64,000 nucleotides of DNA from an uncultured Eubacteriales bacterium (GCA_900540185.1 UQFH01000006.1:67282-131281); one strand, 5' to 3'. Counted from the first letter of the stretch, positions 1 to 8,846 are shown. Translations and numbers: made by a program. The notes: a model not told the origin generated them from the sequence alone.

Positions 1-452
1 TCTAAAAAATAATCTATTGATTTTCTTTTTAATATATCTTCAATTGAAAGGTCTGTTTTGACAACTTGATAAAAATTGCTGTCCTTAAAACCTTCAAGCC
101 ATACTTCGCTTATTTCTTCGCTGTAAGTCGGGTTAAACTTTAATCTGTAGTGATTGTTTTGTTGGTCCGTATCTTCTTCCGGAATAATATTAAGTCTCGC
201 CTTTACAAGATGTGAAAGTTTGTCAACCACATCCTCCGCCGAAAAGCCTCCCTGAATTCTAACCTCAAAACTTCCAAGCATCGGAAAATCCGCCGGATCA
301 ATCGGCACAACCGTCTCATCATCAACTAAAATATAGCGCGGATATACATAACATACTCTGTTAATAGCATTTGAATTTTCCCCATGAGTATAATTCTCAT
401 TGTAATAAATCCATCCTAATAGCGTCTTATCGACATAATTTTGAATTTCCAT
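1..452 (-). CDS. hypothetical protein, C-terminal part outside window
   Basis: An open frame runs from an ATG at 452 to the window edge, giving about 150 visible residues that begin MEIQNYVDKTLLGW. The start is supported by an AGGAG Shine-Dalgarno site 5-6 bases upstream. The visible part is soluble and acidic, with no signal peptide or membrane segment. I do not recognise the family and assign no function. It lies 9 bases after the stop of the membrane protein at 462-1208 on the same strand, so the two are probably co-transcribed. The 3' end is missing. Confidence 0.7.
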   Translation of the reverse strand, partial: MEIQNYVDKTLLGWIYYNENYTHGENSNAINRVCYVYPRYILVDDETVVPIDPADFPMLGSFEVRIQGGFSAEDVVDKLSHLVKARLNIIPEEDTDQQNNHYRLKFNPTYSEEISEVWLEGFKDSNFYQVVKTDLSIEDILKRKSIDYFL

Positions 453-461
453 AAAAATCTC

Positions 462-1208
462 CTATCTCAAAATTAATATTCTTAATCGCCACAACAATAA
501 AGCGATTATAGGAAAAATAAAATTTAAAGAACTGTTGTAGTTCTTTCTATTGTTGTTTTCATCATAAAAATAATAAAAAATTGGCGCAACAACCATACTT
601 GCTCCCGGAATACAAATAGCAAAACTAAAAAGTGCCTGCTCCTTTCTATTCGGCTCGAGATAATTAAGAATGATAAATAAAATTCCTATAATTAATCCAT
701 AATCCACACCTATATTTATTGATATGAATATATATATCGCAGCTAAAGGAAGTCTCATAATCTTTTTAAAATCAAAATACTGCCAAGCAATTGTGAAAAA
801 TGCGCCGAGTAAAATTGCAAATAAAGGACTTTGAAATTTTATATCCATAAACTTATCAAAAGAATATAAATCATATATTATTTCAAATAAAACAGTCACT
901 ACAGTTAAATTTAAAATAAACTTTTTATCTGCTCTACGCGCACTTAAAAACACAAGAAAAGCTCCAAGCGGAATTGAAATTCTTGATATCATACTTAATA
1001 TCAAATAAATAGTATTGTCGTCTGCACCAAAATTAGTTGCTCCCGATTTTATGTATCCGGAAACAACTAAATCAAAAACTACGATTTCGTTTACCATATA
1101 TAGAATTGCAAGTAAAGAAAAAATAAAATATAATGCTTGATAAGAAAATATCTTTTTAGGCGGTTCGATAGGTTTTGAAGTATTATAATTTATCATATCC
1201 CACCACAT
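462..1208 (-). CDS. multi-pass membrane protein, function unknown
   Basis: A 248-residue, very hydrophobic protein with about seven to eight predicted membrane spans spread from residue 24 to the C-terminus, and a short charged loop (YDENNNRKNY) before the last span. The topology loosely recalls TraX-like membrane proteins, but no diagnostic motif supports that. The start is uncertain. ATGs lie at 1208 (MWWDM) and 1196 (MINYN), while the only good Shine-Dalgarno site (AAGGAG, about 1235-1240) is spaced for a different ATG at 1228 that opens a 14-codon out-of-frame reading frame overlapping this start. Translation may be coupled through that short frame. The partial gene at 1-452 follows after 9 bases. 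Confidence 0.65.
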   Translation of the reverse strand: MWWDMINYNTSKPIEPPKKIFSYQALYFIFSLLAILYMVNEIVVFDLVVSGYIKSGATNFGADDNTIYLILSMISRISIPLGAFLVFLSARRADKKFILNLTVVTVLFEIIYDLYSFDKFMDIKFQSPLFAILLGAFFTIAWQYFDFKKIMRLPLAAIYIFISINIGVDYGLIIGILFIILNYLEPNRKEQALFSFAICIPGASMVVAPIFYYFYDENNNRKNYNSSLNFIFPIIALLLWRLRILILR

Positions 1209-1513
1209 ATTCTAATAAAAATCTCATAATAAAGCTCCTTAACTATTATCTTAAAATAATATTTTAATTATAAATTCGCTAATTGATTTCTTATTTATAA
1301 TCCTCTAATTTTATAAATATATTATTGTACTGTTTTTAATGATTTAACTAAATAAAAATTAAGGTAAAAAAATACCATATAGACTTGAGTCAACTATAAA
1401 TGATTTTTTAAAAATAGTTAATTGCACTTGAATTTAAATATTAATATAACTTATAAAATCAATATAGTTTTATACATAAAATAATTTGAAATATAATTAA
1501 AATAAAATTCTAT
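1209..1513. other. AT-rich intergenic stretch
   Basis: About 300 very AT-rich bases between two minus-strand membrane-protein genes. A TTGACT hexamer on the minus strand near 1390 could be part of a promoter for the 462-1208 gene, but no convincing -10 box lies 17 bases away. Apart from the short frame at 1184-1228, I see no gene, RNA or repeat here. Confidence 0.5.
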
Positions 1514-2080
1514 TTATAACTTTTTCGAATGTTCACCCAAAATATCCTTGAGTTCATCATAATTATTGTATCTGTTTTTTGTATTTCTTACATTTTCATA
1601 AAGCATGCTGATGTCCTTTTTAATCGATCTTTCAACTGCCTTCGCACAAATTAACATAATTAAAATCGAAACATGTGGCCATACTGTTCTATATGCATGC
1701 TCGGTAATTTTTCCGCTGAAATTGAGTAAATAGTCGGAATTAATTATAACCGAATATCCTCTTATGGAAATTATTATACATGAGATATATAAAACTACAG
1801 CAAGTACAACTTTGTACACTTTTCCACTAACCAGCGGGCTTGTCAAAAGTTTGAATGTACTTACAAATGCATAGCCCAAAAGCGCAAATAGAAAAACTAT
1901 TAAATACTCATATATAGTTGAATATCGTGCAATTTTCGAAACCATTTCAGGAGTTAATTCCTTATCAGAAAGACGATTAACGTCCCCTCCTTCATAAAGA
2001 ATCTCGATTGCAAAAATAGAAACTACAAAAAGTATTATAAAAGCCAGTGCAAGAAATTTAAAAATTTTATTTACCTTCAT
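1514..2080 (-). CDS. four-span membrane protein, function unknown
   Basis: A 188-residue protein starting MKVNKIFKFLALAF at 2080, where an AGAGGTG ribosome site precedes the ATG. The frame stays open further upstream through a TTG codon, but that start has no ribosome site. Four hydrophobic segments lie near residues 7-28, 58-78, 88-110 and 135-150, followed by a charged, soluble tail of about 35 residues rich in Lys, Asn and Asp. I recognise no family. It lies downstream of the oligopeptide importer operon on the same strand, separated by a long inverted repeat that may be that operon's terminator. Functional linkage is not shown. Confidence 0.65.
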   Translation of the reverse strand: MKVNKIFKFLALAFIILFVVSIFAIEILYEGGDVNRLSDKELTPEMVSKIARYSTIYEYLIVFLFALLGYAFVSTFKLLTSPLVSGKVYKVVLAVVLYISCIIISIRGYSVIINSDYLLNFSGKITEHAYRTVWPHVSILIMLICAKAVERSIKKDISMLYENVRNTKNRYNNYDELKDILGEHSKKL

Positions 2081-2100
2081 ATACACCTCTAAAAAATTTA

Positions 2101-2180
2101 AAGGGCATTCACGTAGCCACAAATATCATAAATATAATAAATATCAATGAACTTTGTAGAAGTACGCGAGATGCCCCCTT
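2101..2180 (-). terminator. long-loop inverted repeat, possible opp operon terminator
   Basis: Arms 2171-2180 (ATGCCCCCTT) and 2101-2108 (AAGGGCAT) are complementary across a loop of about 60 bases, and the minus-strand transcript then reads TAAATTTTTT. It lies 14 bases beyond the oppDF stop. The long loop makes it a weak terminator candidate. It also borders the ribosome site of the next gene, so it could affect that gene's translation. Confidence 0.35.
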
Positions 2181-2194
2181 ATTTTATATTATTT

Positions 2195-4192
2195 TTATTG
2201 TAAGCTTTTTTTGTATTCTTCAAGTTCTTTATTGTTGCAGAAAATGAAGTGACCCGGCTTAATTTCAACCATAGTCGGCTTATCTTGTGAATAATCATGA
2301 ATTGAAGGGTCATAAACCAAGTGCTTACGTCCTTTTTCAATTCTAGGGTCCGGAATAGGAATTGCGGATAACAATGCCTTTGTATATGGGTGAATTGGAT
2401 TTCTGTATAATTCTTCAGCATCTGCTAATTCAACCAACTTACCATAATACATAACCCCGATTCTGTCGGAGAAGTATTTAACAACTGACAAGTCATGCGC
2501 GATAAACATAACTGTCAAACCAAGTTTTCTCTTTATCGAGTTCAAAAGATTCAATACTTGAGCTTGGATAGAAACGTCAAGTGCAGAAACCGGTTCGTCA
2601 GCGATAACAAAGTCAGGATTTGTGATGAGCGCTCTAGCTACACCGATTCTTTGTCTTTGTCCACCTGAGAATTCGTGCGGATATCTGTTTGCGTGTTCCT
2701 TTGTTAAACCAACTGTTTCAAGCATTTGATATACAAGTTTTTCAAGTTCTTCTTCACTCTTAACTAGATTGTTGATTCTAAGACCTTCGCCGATAATTTC
2801 CTTAACTGTCATTCTCGGGTTGATTGAAGCGATAGGGTCTTGGAAAATCATAGAAATTGATTGGTGAACTTCTCTTGCTTCTTCTTTTGTAAGTTTACCG
2901 GCAATATCTTTGCCCTTGTATATAATTTCTCCGTCTGTAGGTTTGTAAAGTCTGATGATTGTACGACCTGTTGTTGTCTTACCACATCCTGATTCTCCAA
3001 CAAGTCCGAAGCTTTCGCCCCTATAAATGTCGAAAGAAACATTATCGACTGCTTTAACGACGATTTTATTTTTTCCACGTCCACTTGTGAAGTGTTGTTT
3101 AAGATTTCTAACACTTAATAGTGGTTCTTCCTTTTCTGTGTGGTGGTATTTAGAAACCGTTTGGTTCGAGAAGCTCTTTACCTTGTTCTTAAACGCATCA
3201 AGTTCTACATCCGGAGCATCCGGGTGCAATAACCATGTTGCAGCTTTGTGAGTTTCTGAAACATCAAAGAACGGCGGTTGTTGTTCAAGGTCTATTTGCA
3301 TAGCGAATTGGTTTCTCGGTGCAAAAGCATCTCCAACAGGTGGATATAACATATTTGGTGGAGCCCCCGGAATTGTATACAATTCATAGTTGGAGTCTGT
3401 TTCAAGGTCAGGCATAGCTGCTAGAAGTGCCATAGTGTATGGATGTCTAGGTTTTTCATAAATTTCATAAACAGTACCATATTCTACAACTTTTCCGGCA
3501 TACATAACTGCAACCTTGTCTGCCAAGTGTGCAACAACACCAAGGTCATGCGTGATGAAAATAACACCGATGTTTCTTTCATCTTGGATTTGTTTTATAA
3601 GTTCAAGAATCTTTGCTTGAACCGTAACGTCAAGAGCGGTTGTCGGTTCGTCGCAGATAAGAAGTTCAGGGTCACATGCAAGAGCTGTTGCGATAACAAT
3701 TCTTTGTCTCATACCTCCTGAGAATTGGAAAGGAAATTGAGTGTATCTCACTTCCGGCTCAGGGATACCTACAGCCTTCATAAGGCTGAGCGCCTTAGCT
3801 TTTGCTTCCTCCTTTGTTGTATTTTTCTTCAAGACTGCAGCTTCGGTAATTTGTTTACCTATTCTCATAACAGGGTCAAGAGATGATAGCGGGTCTTGGA
3901 AGATCATAGCAAGTTCGTCTCCACGATACTTTGCCATTTCCTTCTCCGGTAATTTTAATAAGTCAACACCTTTGTATAAAACTTCTCCGTGTTCAATATT
4001 GGCATTCTTTGCAAGAATTCCCATAACTGCACGAGCAGTAACGGATTTGCCTGAGCCTGATTCACCAACGATAGCAAGTGTTTCTCCACTGTTGAGTTCA
4101 AAATTAACTCCACGTACAGCGTGAACTTTTCCTGAATAGGTGGTGAATGTTACATATAAATCTTTTACTTCAAGTAATTTATTTTCAGCCAT
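2195..4192 (-). CDS. oppDF: oligopeptide ABC importer, fused double ATPase (OppD-OppF)
   Basis: A 665-residue fusion of the two ATPase subunits of a peptide importer, energising uptake through OppB/OppC at the membrane. First domain: Walker A GESGSGKS at 43-50, signature FSGGMRQR at 157-164, Walker B LLICDEP near 177-183. Second domain: Walker A GESGCGKT at 399-406, signature FSGGQRQR near 508-515, Walker B VIADEP near 529-534. Residues 262-355 hold the OppD C-terminal extension. Where many OppD proteins have cysteines for an iron-sulfur cluster, this one has GDAFAPRN and no cysteine, as in streptococcal AmiE and lactococcal OppD. The tail resembles AmiF. These subunits are usually separate genes. 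Last gene of the opp operon, 10 bases after oppC. Confidence 0.93.
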   Translation of the reverse strand: MAENKLLEVKDLYVTFTTYSGKVHAVRGVNFELNSGETLAIVGESGSGKSVTARAVMGILAKNANIEHGEVLYKGVDLLKLPEKEMAKYRGDELAMIFQDPLSSLDPVMRIGKQITEAAVLKKNTTKEEAKAKALSLMKAVGIPEPEVRYTQFPFQFSGGMRQRIVIATALACDPELLICDEPTTALDVTVQAKILELIKQIQDERNIGVIFITHDLGVVAHLADKVAVMYAGKVVEYGTVYEIYEKPRHPYTMALLAAMPDLETDSNYELYTIPGAPPNMLYPPVGDAFAPRNQFAMQIDLEQQPPFFDVSETHKAATWLLHPDAPDVELDAFKNKVKSFSNQTVSKYHHTEKEEPLLSVRNLKQHFTSGRGKNKIVVKAVDNVSFDIYRGESFGLVGESGCGKTTTGRTIIRLYKPTDGEIIYKGKDIAGKLTKEEAREVHQSISMIFQDPIASINPRMTVKEIIGEGLRINNLVKSEEELEKLVYQMLETVGLTKEHANRYPHEFSGGQRQRIGVARALITNPDFVIADEPVSALDVSIQAQVLNLLNSIKRKLGLTVMFIAHDLSVVKYFSDRIGVMYYGKLVELADAEELYRNPIHPYTKALLSAIPIPDPRIEKGRKHLVYDPSIHDYSQDKPTMVEIKPGHFIFCNNKELEEYKKSLQ

Positions 4193-4202
4193 TTTTTACC
4201 TC

Positions 4203-5336
4203 CTATTCTATACCACGTAATGTTGGGTCAAATGCGTCTCTTAAACCGTTACCCATCAAGTTGAACGCAATCATCATGATTGAGATAACAAATGCAGGGA
4301 AAATGGTTAAGTGCGGATATTGAAGCAATACTTTTTGTCCGTCTGCCAAAAGAACCCCGATTGAAGGTTCTGGAGCTTGGATACCAAGTCCGATATATGC
4401 AAGGAATGATTCCCCGAAAATTGCACCCGGAATTTCAAGAGCGGACATTGTAATGATAATACCTGCAGCATTAGGTAAAATGTGTCTGAAGATAAGAGTT
4501 CTATCGGAAGCACCAAGTGTTCTTGATGCGAGAACATATTCCATTTCTTTGTATTTTAAGAATTGAGCACGAATCATACGGCTCATTCCGATCCATCCTG
4601 TCATACACATAGCAAGTGCAATAGGAATGATACCAGGACCGTAGTAGAATACGAATAAGATAACGATAACCAAGTATGGAACACCACCGATAACTTCGAT
4701 GAAACGTTGCATCAAAAGGTCAATCCATCCGCCGTAGTATCCTGAAATAGCACCGTAAATGATACCGATGAGGATGTTTACAGCCATAGCAATAAGAGAA
4801 ATCAAGAAAGAAACTCTAAGACCTCTCCAAAGTCTTGTCCATAGGTCACGACCGAGGTTGTCGGAACCGAACCAATAATATACATCTGTTGCGTCGTTTT
4901 GTTTATACGGGTCCAATTTGATTTTGGACATTTCTGTTCCTTTTACAACACGTGTTGAAATAGTTCCGATATAAGCATCTTTGTACTTCTTTTCGATATT
5001 GTCTGTTCTAACTTCTTTTGTACTTGTGCCTGAGAAGAGTGAAAGGCCGCTTAGCCATGATACTCTCGGAGGCAAATTTTGTAATTTAACATTTTGATCA
5101 GCAAATCCATACTTACTCATTGACGGTCCGAAGATAGCCATGAATGCGAGGATTGCTATGATGATAAAGCTGACAAGAGCAGCTTTGTTTTTTCTGAATC
5201 TGATCATTGCGTCTTTGAAGAAACCGATTGCTTCTCCTTGAATTACTTCGTCGTGGAGTCTTGTATCGATTTGAACAAATTCAAATTTTTCCTTTGGAAT
5301 ACTATTTAGATTTGGAGTTGTGTTTTTTTCTGACAT
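4203..5336 (-). CDS. oppC: oligopeptide ABC importer permease OppC
   Basis: A 377-residue inner permease of the peptide importer. A cytoplasmic N-terminal segment precedes the first span near residue 55-75 (ALVSFIIIAILAFMAIFG). A long extracellular insert of about 100 residues follows, ending at FGSDNLGRDLWTRLWRG, the typical OppC entry motif. The permease core then has five more spans and the cytoplasmic EAA-type loop SRTLGASDRTLIFRHILPN, which contacts the ATPase. The large insert matches the Gram-positive Ami/Opp type. The start overlaps the oppB stop by one base (TAATG), indicating coupled translation. Confidence 0.93.
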   Translation of the reverse strand: MSEKNTTPNLNSIPKEKFEFVQIDTRLHDEVIQGEAIGFFKDAMIRFRKNKAALVSFIIIAILAFMAIFGPSMSKYGFADQNVKLQNLPPRVSWLSGLSLFSGTSTKEVRTDNIEKKYKDAYIGTISTRVVKGTEMSKIKLDPYKQNDATDVYYWFGSDNLGRDLWTRLWRGLRVSFLISLIAMAVNILIGIIYGAISGYYGGWIDLLMQRFIEVIGGVPYLVIVILFVFYYGPGIIPIALAMCMTGWIGMSRMIRAQFLKYKEMEYVLASRTLGASDRTLIFRHILPNAAGIIITMSALEIPGAIFGESFLAYIGLGIQAPEPSIGVLLADGQKVLLQYPHLTIFPAFVISIMMIAFNLMGNGLRDAFDPTLRGIE

Positions 5337-6283
5337 TAATCTCTACCTCCTAATCTGATTCTAGGGTCAATAATACCATAGCTCAAGTCAACAATAAGAA
5401 TTGTTACAAGTGATAATAATGAGAACCAGAATAATACGCCGATTGCCAACGGAAAGTCGTAAGCGTTGATAGCGTCAACCATAATATTACCCATGCCCGG
5501 AATCGAGAAAATTCTTTCAATAACTAAAGAACCGCCCATGATTTGTAAGAACATCGGAATTATAATATTTGCAAGTGGAATAAATGAGTTTCTGAGAGCG
5601 TGGCGAACTGTTGCTTGAACTTGACTCAAACCTTTTGATTTAGCAAGTAGCATGTATTCTGAGTTAAGTGCTTCTGTAAGTTCAGCTCTTGTATATCTTG
5701 CAACACCCGCAATTGAACCGAAGGAAAGTGCTAAAATAGGTAAAATCATTGAATAGAATTTTGACCACGTTAATTTTGTACCAACCTCTGTGATGATCGG
5801 GAACCAACCAAGTTTGAATGCTAAGTAATATTGCATAAGTGATGCATAAACAAAACTTGGAACAGATATAAATAGAATAATTAAAATAGAAATAATTTGG
5901 TCATCTATCTTATTTTTTCTTATAGCTGCCCAGATACCAAGTATCATAGCTATAGGCATTGTGAAAATAAGAGAGAATATATTTAATTGCATTGATACCG
6001 GAATTTTTGTAGCTAATACTTCATTTACCGGAACTTTTGGTTGGATAACCAAGGAAATACCAAAGTCTCCCTTTGCGAAGTCTCTAATAAAATATCCATA
6101 TTGTGTTGTTAACGGGTCGTTTAAGTGATACTTGTCAAGCATGGCTTTTTTTACGTCCGCAGGTAATTTGTTATTTTGAATAAAGTTACCCGGCATACTG
6201 TGCATAACAAAAAAGCTTATAGTTATAATTAAAAATAAGGTTATAGCCATCAAGACAAGTCTTTTAGCGATATATCTTGCCAT
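5336..6283 (-). CDS. oppB: oligopeptide ABC importer permease OppB
   Basis: A 315-residue permease starting MARYIAKRLVLMAIT at 6283, chosen because AAAGGAG sits upstream; an in-frame ATG at 6316 would run through the preceding hairpin. The architecture is standard: one N-terminal span, an external loop with the MPGNF motif, then five spans and the EAA loop (KSKGLSQVQATVRHALRNS). The C-terminal DLSYGIIDPRIRLGG is typical of OppB/DppB. It pairs with OppC to form the channel. It is separated from oppA by a strong hairpin that probably lowers expression of the membrane subunits relative to the binding protein. Confidence 0.93.
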   Translation of the reverse strand: MARYIAKRLVLMAITLFLIITISFFVMHSMPGNFIQNNKLPADVKKAMLDKYHLNDPLTTQYGYFIRDFAKGDFGISLVIQPKVPVNEVLATKIPVSMQLNIFSLIFTMPIAMILGIWAAIRKNKIDDQIISILIILFISVPSFVYASLMQYYLAFKLGWFPIITEVGTKLTWSKFYSMILPILALSFGSIAGVARYTRAELTEALNSEYMLLAKSKGLSQVQATVRHALRNSFIPLANIIIPMFLQIMGGSLVIERIFSIPGMGNIMVDAINAYDFPLAIGVLFWFSLLSLVTILIVDLSYGIIDPRIRLGGRD

Positions 6284-6311
6284 TGTCTTTCTCCTTTCTG
6301 AGCATAATTTG

Positions 6312-6340
6312 GACAAAGAGGGGCCGTACCCCTCTTTGTC
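6312..6340 (-). terminator. oppA-oppB intercistronic hairpin (attenuator / mRNA stabiliser)
   Basis: A perfect 12-bp stem (arms 6312-6323 and 6329-6340) with a 5-base loop lies between the oppA stop and the oppB ribosome site. The minus-strand transcript after it reads CAAATTATGC, with no U-run, so it is not a full intrinsic terminator. Such hairpins commonly protect the upstream message and give excess binding protein over permease; that role is inferred here. Confidence 0.75.
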
Positions 6341-6353
6341 GAATTATATTTTA

Positions 6354-8372
6354 TTATTGAAGCGGATCGATTTCTGCTTGCATTGGAGCAAAACCGACAC
6401 CAATTACCCATTCTCTTGTTAGAAGGTGAATTCTGTCTTGATATAGACGTGCGTTTTCTGTTTGATACATTGGAACCATTGGAACGTTGTCTAACAACAT
6501 TTTTTCCATTTCTCCAAGTGCTTCAAGTCTTTCTTGTGGTTTGAAGATCAAGTCGCCCTTGTTTGTTCTTCTGTATAATTCGTCGAATTCATCTGATCTG
6601 AATTGGTCACATTTGATACCGAATGTTTGTGTATAAACTTCCATACCACCCCATGGGTTGAAGATTCCGCCTGTCCAAGCGCCGAATCCCATGTCGTAGT
6701 CTCCGTTTTGCATGTTGTCGTAAGCGTTGTTCCATGGAACTGCTCTTAACTTAACATCGATTCTGTCTGCTCCGAACATGTTTTCATATTCTTGTTCAAG
6801 GAATTCTGCCATACCCTTCATTTGGTCAGAGTTATCAAAGTACATAATTTCAACAACCATTTGTTTGCCGAATTTTTCATATGCTTTGTCGAAGAATTCT
6901 TTAGCTTTTTCCGGATCATATCCTTCATTTTCAGGATAGTTTGCCTTACCTACTTCAGTTTCACGGAATGTGATACCTTTAAGTGGGTCAACTGTTCTTG
7001 TGTCAGCAATGATACATGGTTGTGGTATAGCTGTCTTGTAAATGTCTTTTGCAAGAGATTGTCTGTCCATACCCCAGTACATAGCTTTTCTGAAGTTGAT
7101 ATCTGTTAAGAATGCTTTTTCAGGATCTGTAGCTGTCATGTTGATGAACATTTGCCATACAGAGTCTGATTTTGAGAATACCAAACGTGGGTCTTCTTCA
7201 TACTTATCGTAGTTAGCACCTCTTAAACCAACTGTATCTGTTTCATTGTTTTCAAACAATTGAAGTGCAGTGTTGTCGTCTTCAACAACTCTTTCAGTGA
7301 TTTTTTCCGGTGTGTAAATGTCTCTCAAAGGAGATTTTTCATTTCTTTCATATGATCTGTATTGGTCTCTTACCCATTCTGTTAGGAGGTAAGGTCCTGT
7401 AAAGTCGATCTTAGAAATTTCTGTACCATAGTCTGTTTCAGTCTTGTCAGCGTTCATTCCGCCTTCATATAAGTCTTTTCTTACAGGAGAGTTTGATGAA
7501 CCGCCAACGAATGCTAACCAGAAGTTTACTTCAGGAATTGCGTAATCAAGAGTAATTTCGATTGTATAGTCGTCAACAGCTTTAAAACCGACGTCTTCCC
7601 ATTTAGCTCCGCCTTCTGCCAAGTCTTCTTCGTCAACAGAAATTCTGTGAGCATCGAGTTCTTCCATACGTTTGTCATATTCTTCTTGTTTCTTTGTCTT
7701 TTCGTCGCCGTCAGCCATGCCTTCGATTTCTTTGTTAAGTTCTTCAAGAGCTTTTTCTTCTTCTTGTTGAGCTTGAAGTTTAATATTATCTTCAGCAAAA
7801 CCTGTCCAGTATTTCTTTGCGTTTACAACACTGAGGTCTCCTGTGAAGAAAGCTTCAGGTCCACGGAAGTTCTTGAGCTTAGGATCAAGAAGCATTTTCC
7901 ATGAGTAGATGAAATCTTCAGCAGTGATCGGTGTTCCGTCAGGCCATTGTAGGTCTTCACGGAGTTTCCATGTCCATACTGTTCCGTCTTCGTTCTTTTC
8001 AGGAAGATCAACAGCTAAGTTTGGAGTAAAATCAAATGTACCTTTTTCTTCGTTATATGTTAATTCAAGCATATTTCCGAGAACCAAAGCAAGAACATCA
8101 TTTTCTGCAGATGTTTCTGAAAGGTGTGGATTCAAAGTTTTGATTTTACCACCTGTCATTCTGAATACAACTTCACCTTTGTTTGCATCAGTTGTTTCAT
8201 CAGCAGGTTCTGTTGTATCTGTTGTTTCGTCTTCTGTGTCTTTTGTTTCATCAGTTGTAGTAGTTTCATCCGGCTTCTTTTCGTCTGTTGGTGCATTGTC
8301 CTTTTTACATCCAGCAAAGAATGTTAGAGCCATGAATACTGCTACTAAGATTGCGATTAGTCTTTTTGACAT
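6354..8372 (-). CDS. oppA: oligopeptide-binding lipoprotein OppA/AmiA-like
   Basis: A 672-residue extracytoplasmic peptide receptor (solute-binding family 5). A signal peptide ends in the lipobox LTFFAGC, so Cys-21 would be lipidated and anchor the protein. A Thr/Glu/Asp-rich spacer of about 40 residues follows, then the binding fold with GKIKTLNPHLSETSAEN, the WPDGTPITAEDFIYSWK motif of this family, and later MYWGMDRQSLAKDIYK. A highly charged insert near residues 195-255, rich in Glu and Lys, looks like a coiled coil. First gene of the operon, with AGGAGG before the ATG and a near-consensus promoter 60-90 bases upstream. Confidence 0.93.
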   Translation of the reverse strand: MSKRLIAILVAVFMALTFFAGCKKDNAPTDEKKPDETTTTDETKDTEDETTDTTEPADETTDANKGEVVFRMTGGKIKTLNPHLSETSAENDVLALVLGNMLELTYNEEKGTFDFTPNLAVDLPEKNEDGTVWTWKLREDLQWPDGTPITAEDFIYSWKMLLDPKLKNFRGPEAFFTGDLSVVNAKKYWTGFAEDNIKLQAQQEEEKALEELNKEIEGMADGDEKTKKQEEYDKRMEELDAHRISVDEEDLAEGGAKWEDVGFKAVDDYTIEITLDYAIPEVNFWLAFVGGSSNSPVRKDLYEGGMNADKTETDYGTEISKIDFTGPYLLTEWVRDQYRSYERNEKSPLRDIYTPEKITERVVEDDNTALQLFENNETDTVGLRGANYDKYEEDPRLVFSKSDSVWQMFINMTATDPEKAFLTDINFRKAMYWGMDRQSLAKDIYKTAIPQPCIIADTRTVDPLKGITFRETEVGKANYPENEGYDPEKAKEFFDKAYEKFGKQMVVEIMYFDNSDQMKGMAEFLEQEYENMFGADRIDVKLRAVPWNNAYDNMQNGDYDMGFGAWTGGIFNPWGGMEVYTQTFGIKCDQFRSDEFDELYRRTNKGDLIFKPQERLEALGEMEKMLLDNVPMVPMYQTENARLYQDRIHLLTREWVIGVGFAPMQAEIDPLQ

Positions 8373-8431
8373 ATATCCTCCTTGTTTTTTGGGCTTAGCC
8401 CTTTATTCTGTGGATATTTACCACTACATAC

Positions 8432-8460
8432 ATTATACCACATCGTTACTTTTTTGTAAA
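8432..8460 (-). promoter_or_regulatory. sigma-A promoter of the opp operon
   Basis: On the minus strand TTTACA (8455-8460) and a consensus TATAAT (8432-8437) are separated by 17 bases. Transcription would start about 50 bases before the oppA ATG. No clear operator is seen, apart from a short GGGC/GCCC repeat near 8391-8401 in the leader. Confidence 0.85.
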
Positions 8461-8846
8461 GAGTTTATGTTAAATCAAATTTAAATCTCAATATCAGCAT
8501 AAGTATAGCGGCTATAACTATGTAATTTAGCGGTTTTTATAAAAATGAAAAATAATACAAAAGAGTTACATCAATTTCCATTTGCGATTATCGTGCTCAA
8601 TATTAGTGTATTAAAGTTAATTATTGAAAACGGTTTTGATAGTGTTTCTCAATTCTATTATAGTTCATCTTCTCCACCTACGAAAAATTATACCATAAAC
8701 TTCTAATTATTACAATAGTATTACTAATTTTTTTTATTTTTTTGTAATTATTTTAAGATAAACGCGTTTATATTTCATATATATTTATATTATATGCATT
8801 TAAAGCAAATTGTAAAATTAATATTATTCAAAAGTATAATATATGT
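8461..8846. other. intergenic region between the opp and ytr-like operons
   Basis: AT-rich DNA upstream of the opp promoter. It holds one short plus-strand reading frame (8545-8706), annotated separately, and otherwise only low-complexity A/T runs. No RNA gene or repeat was recognised. Confidence 0.5.
8545..8706 (+). CDS. possible 53-residue orphan ORF or gene remnant
   Basis: ATG at 8545 opens a 53-codon frame ending TAA at 8706. The predicted peptide begins MKNNTKELHQFPFAIIVLN and ends SSPPTKNYTINF. Its composition looks more protein-like than the surrounding AT-rich DNA. However, there is no Shine-Dalgarno site, no promoter was found, and it is the only plus-strand frame among minus-strand operons. 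It may be a remnant of a longer gene or chance. No function is assigned. Confidence 0.25.
   Translation: MKNNTKELHQFPFAIIVLNISVLKLIIENGFDSVSQFYYSSSSPPTKNYTINF

Noticed and set aside
2195..4192. Loss of the OppD Fe-S cysteines as a defect
   Set aside because: The GDAFAPR type linker also occurs in streptococcal and lactococcal OppD/AmiE, so it is a family variant rather than damage.
7909..8484. 191-codon plus-strand frame opposite oppA
   Set aside because: Ser/Val-rich antisense reading of the Thr/Glu/Asp-rich receptor spacer; a codon-composition artefact.
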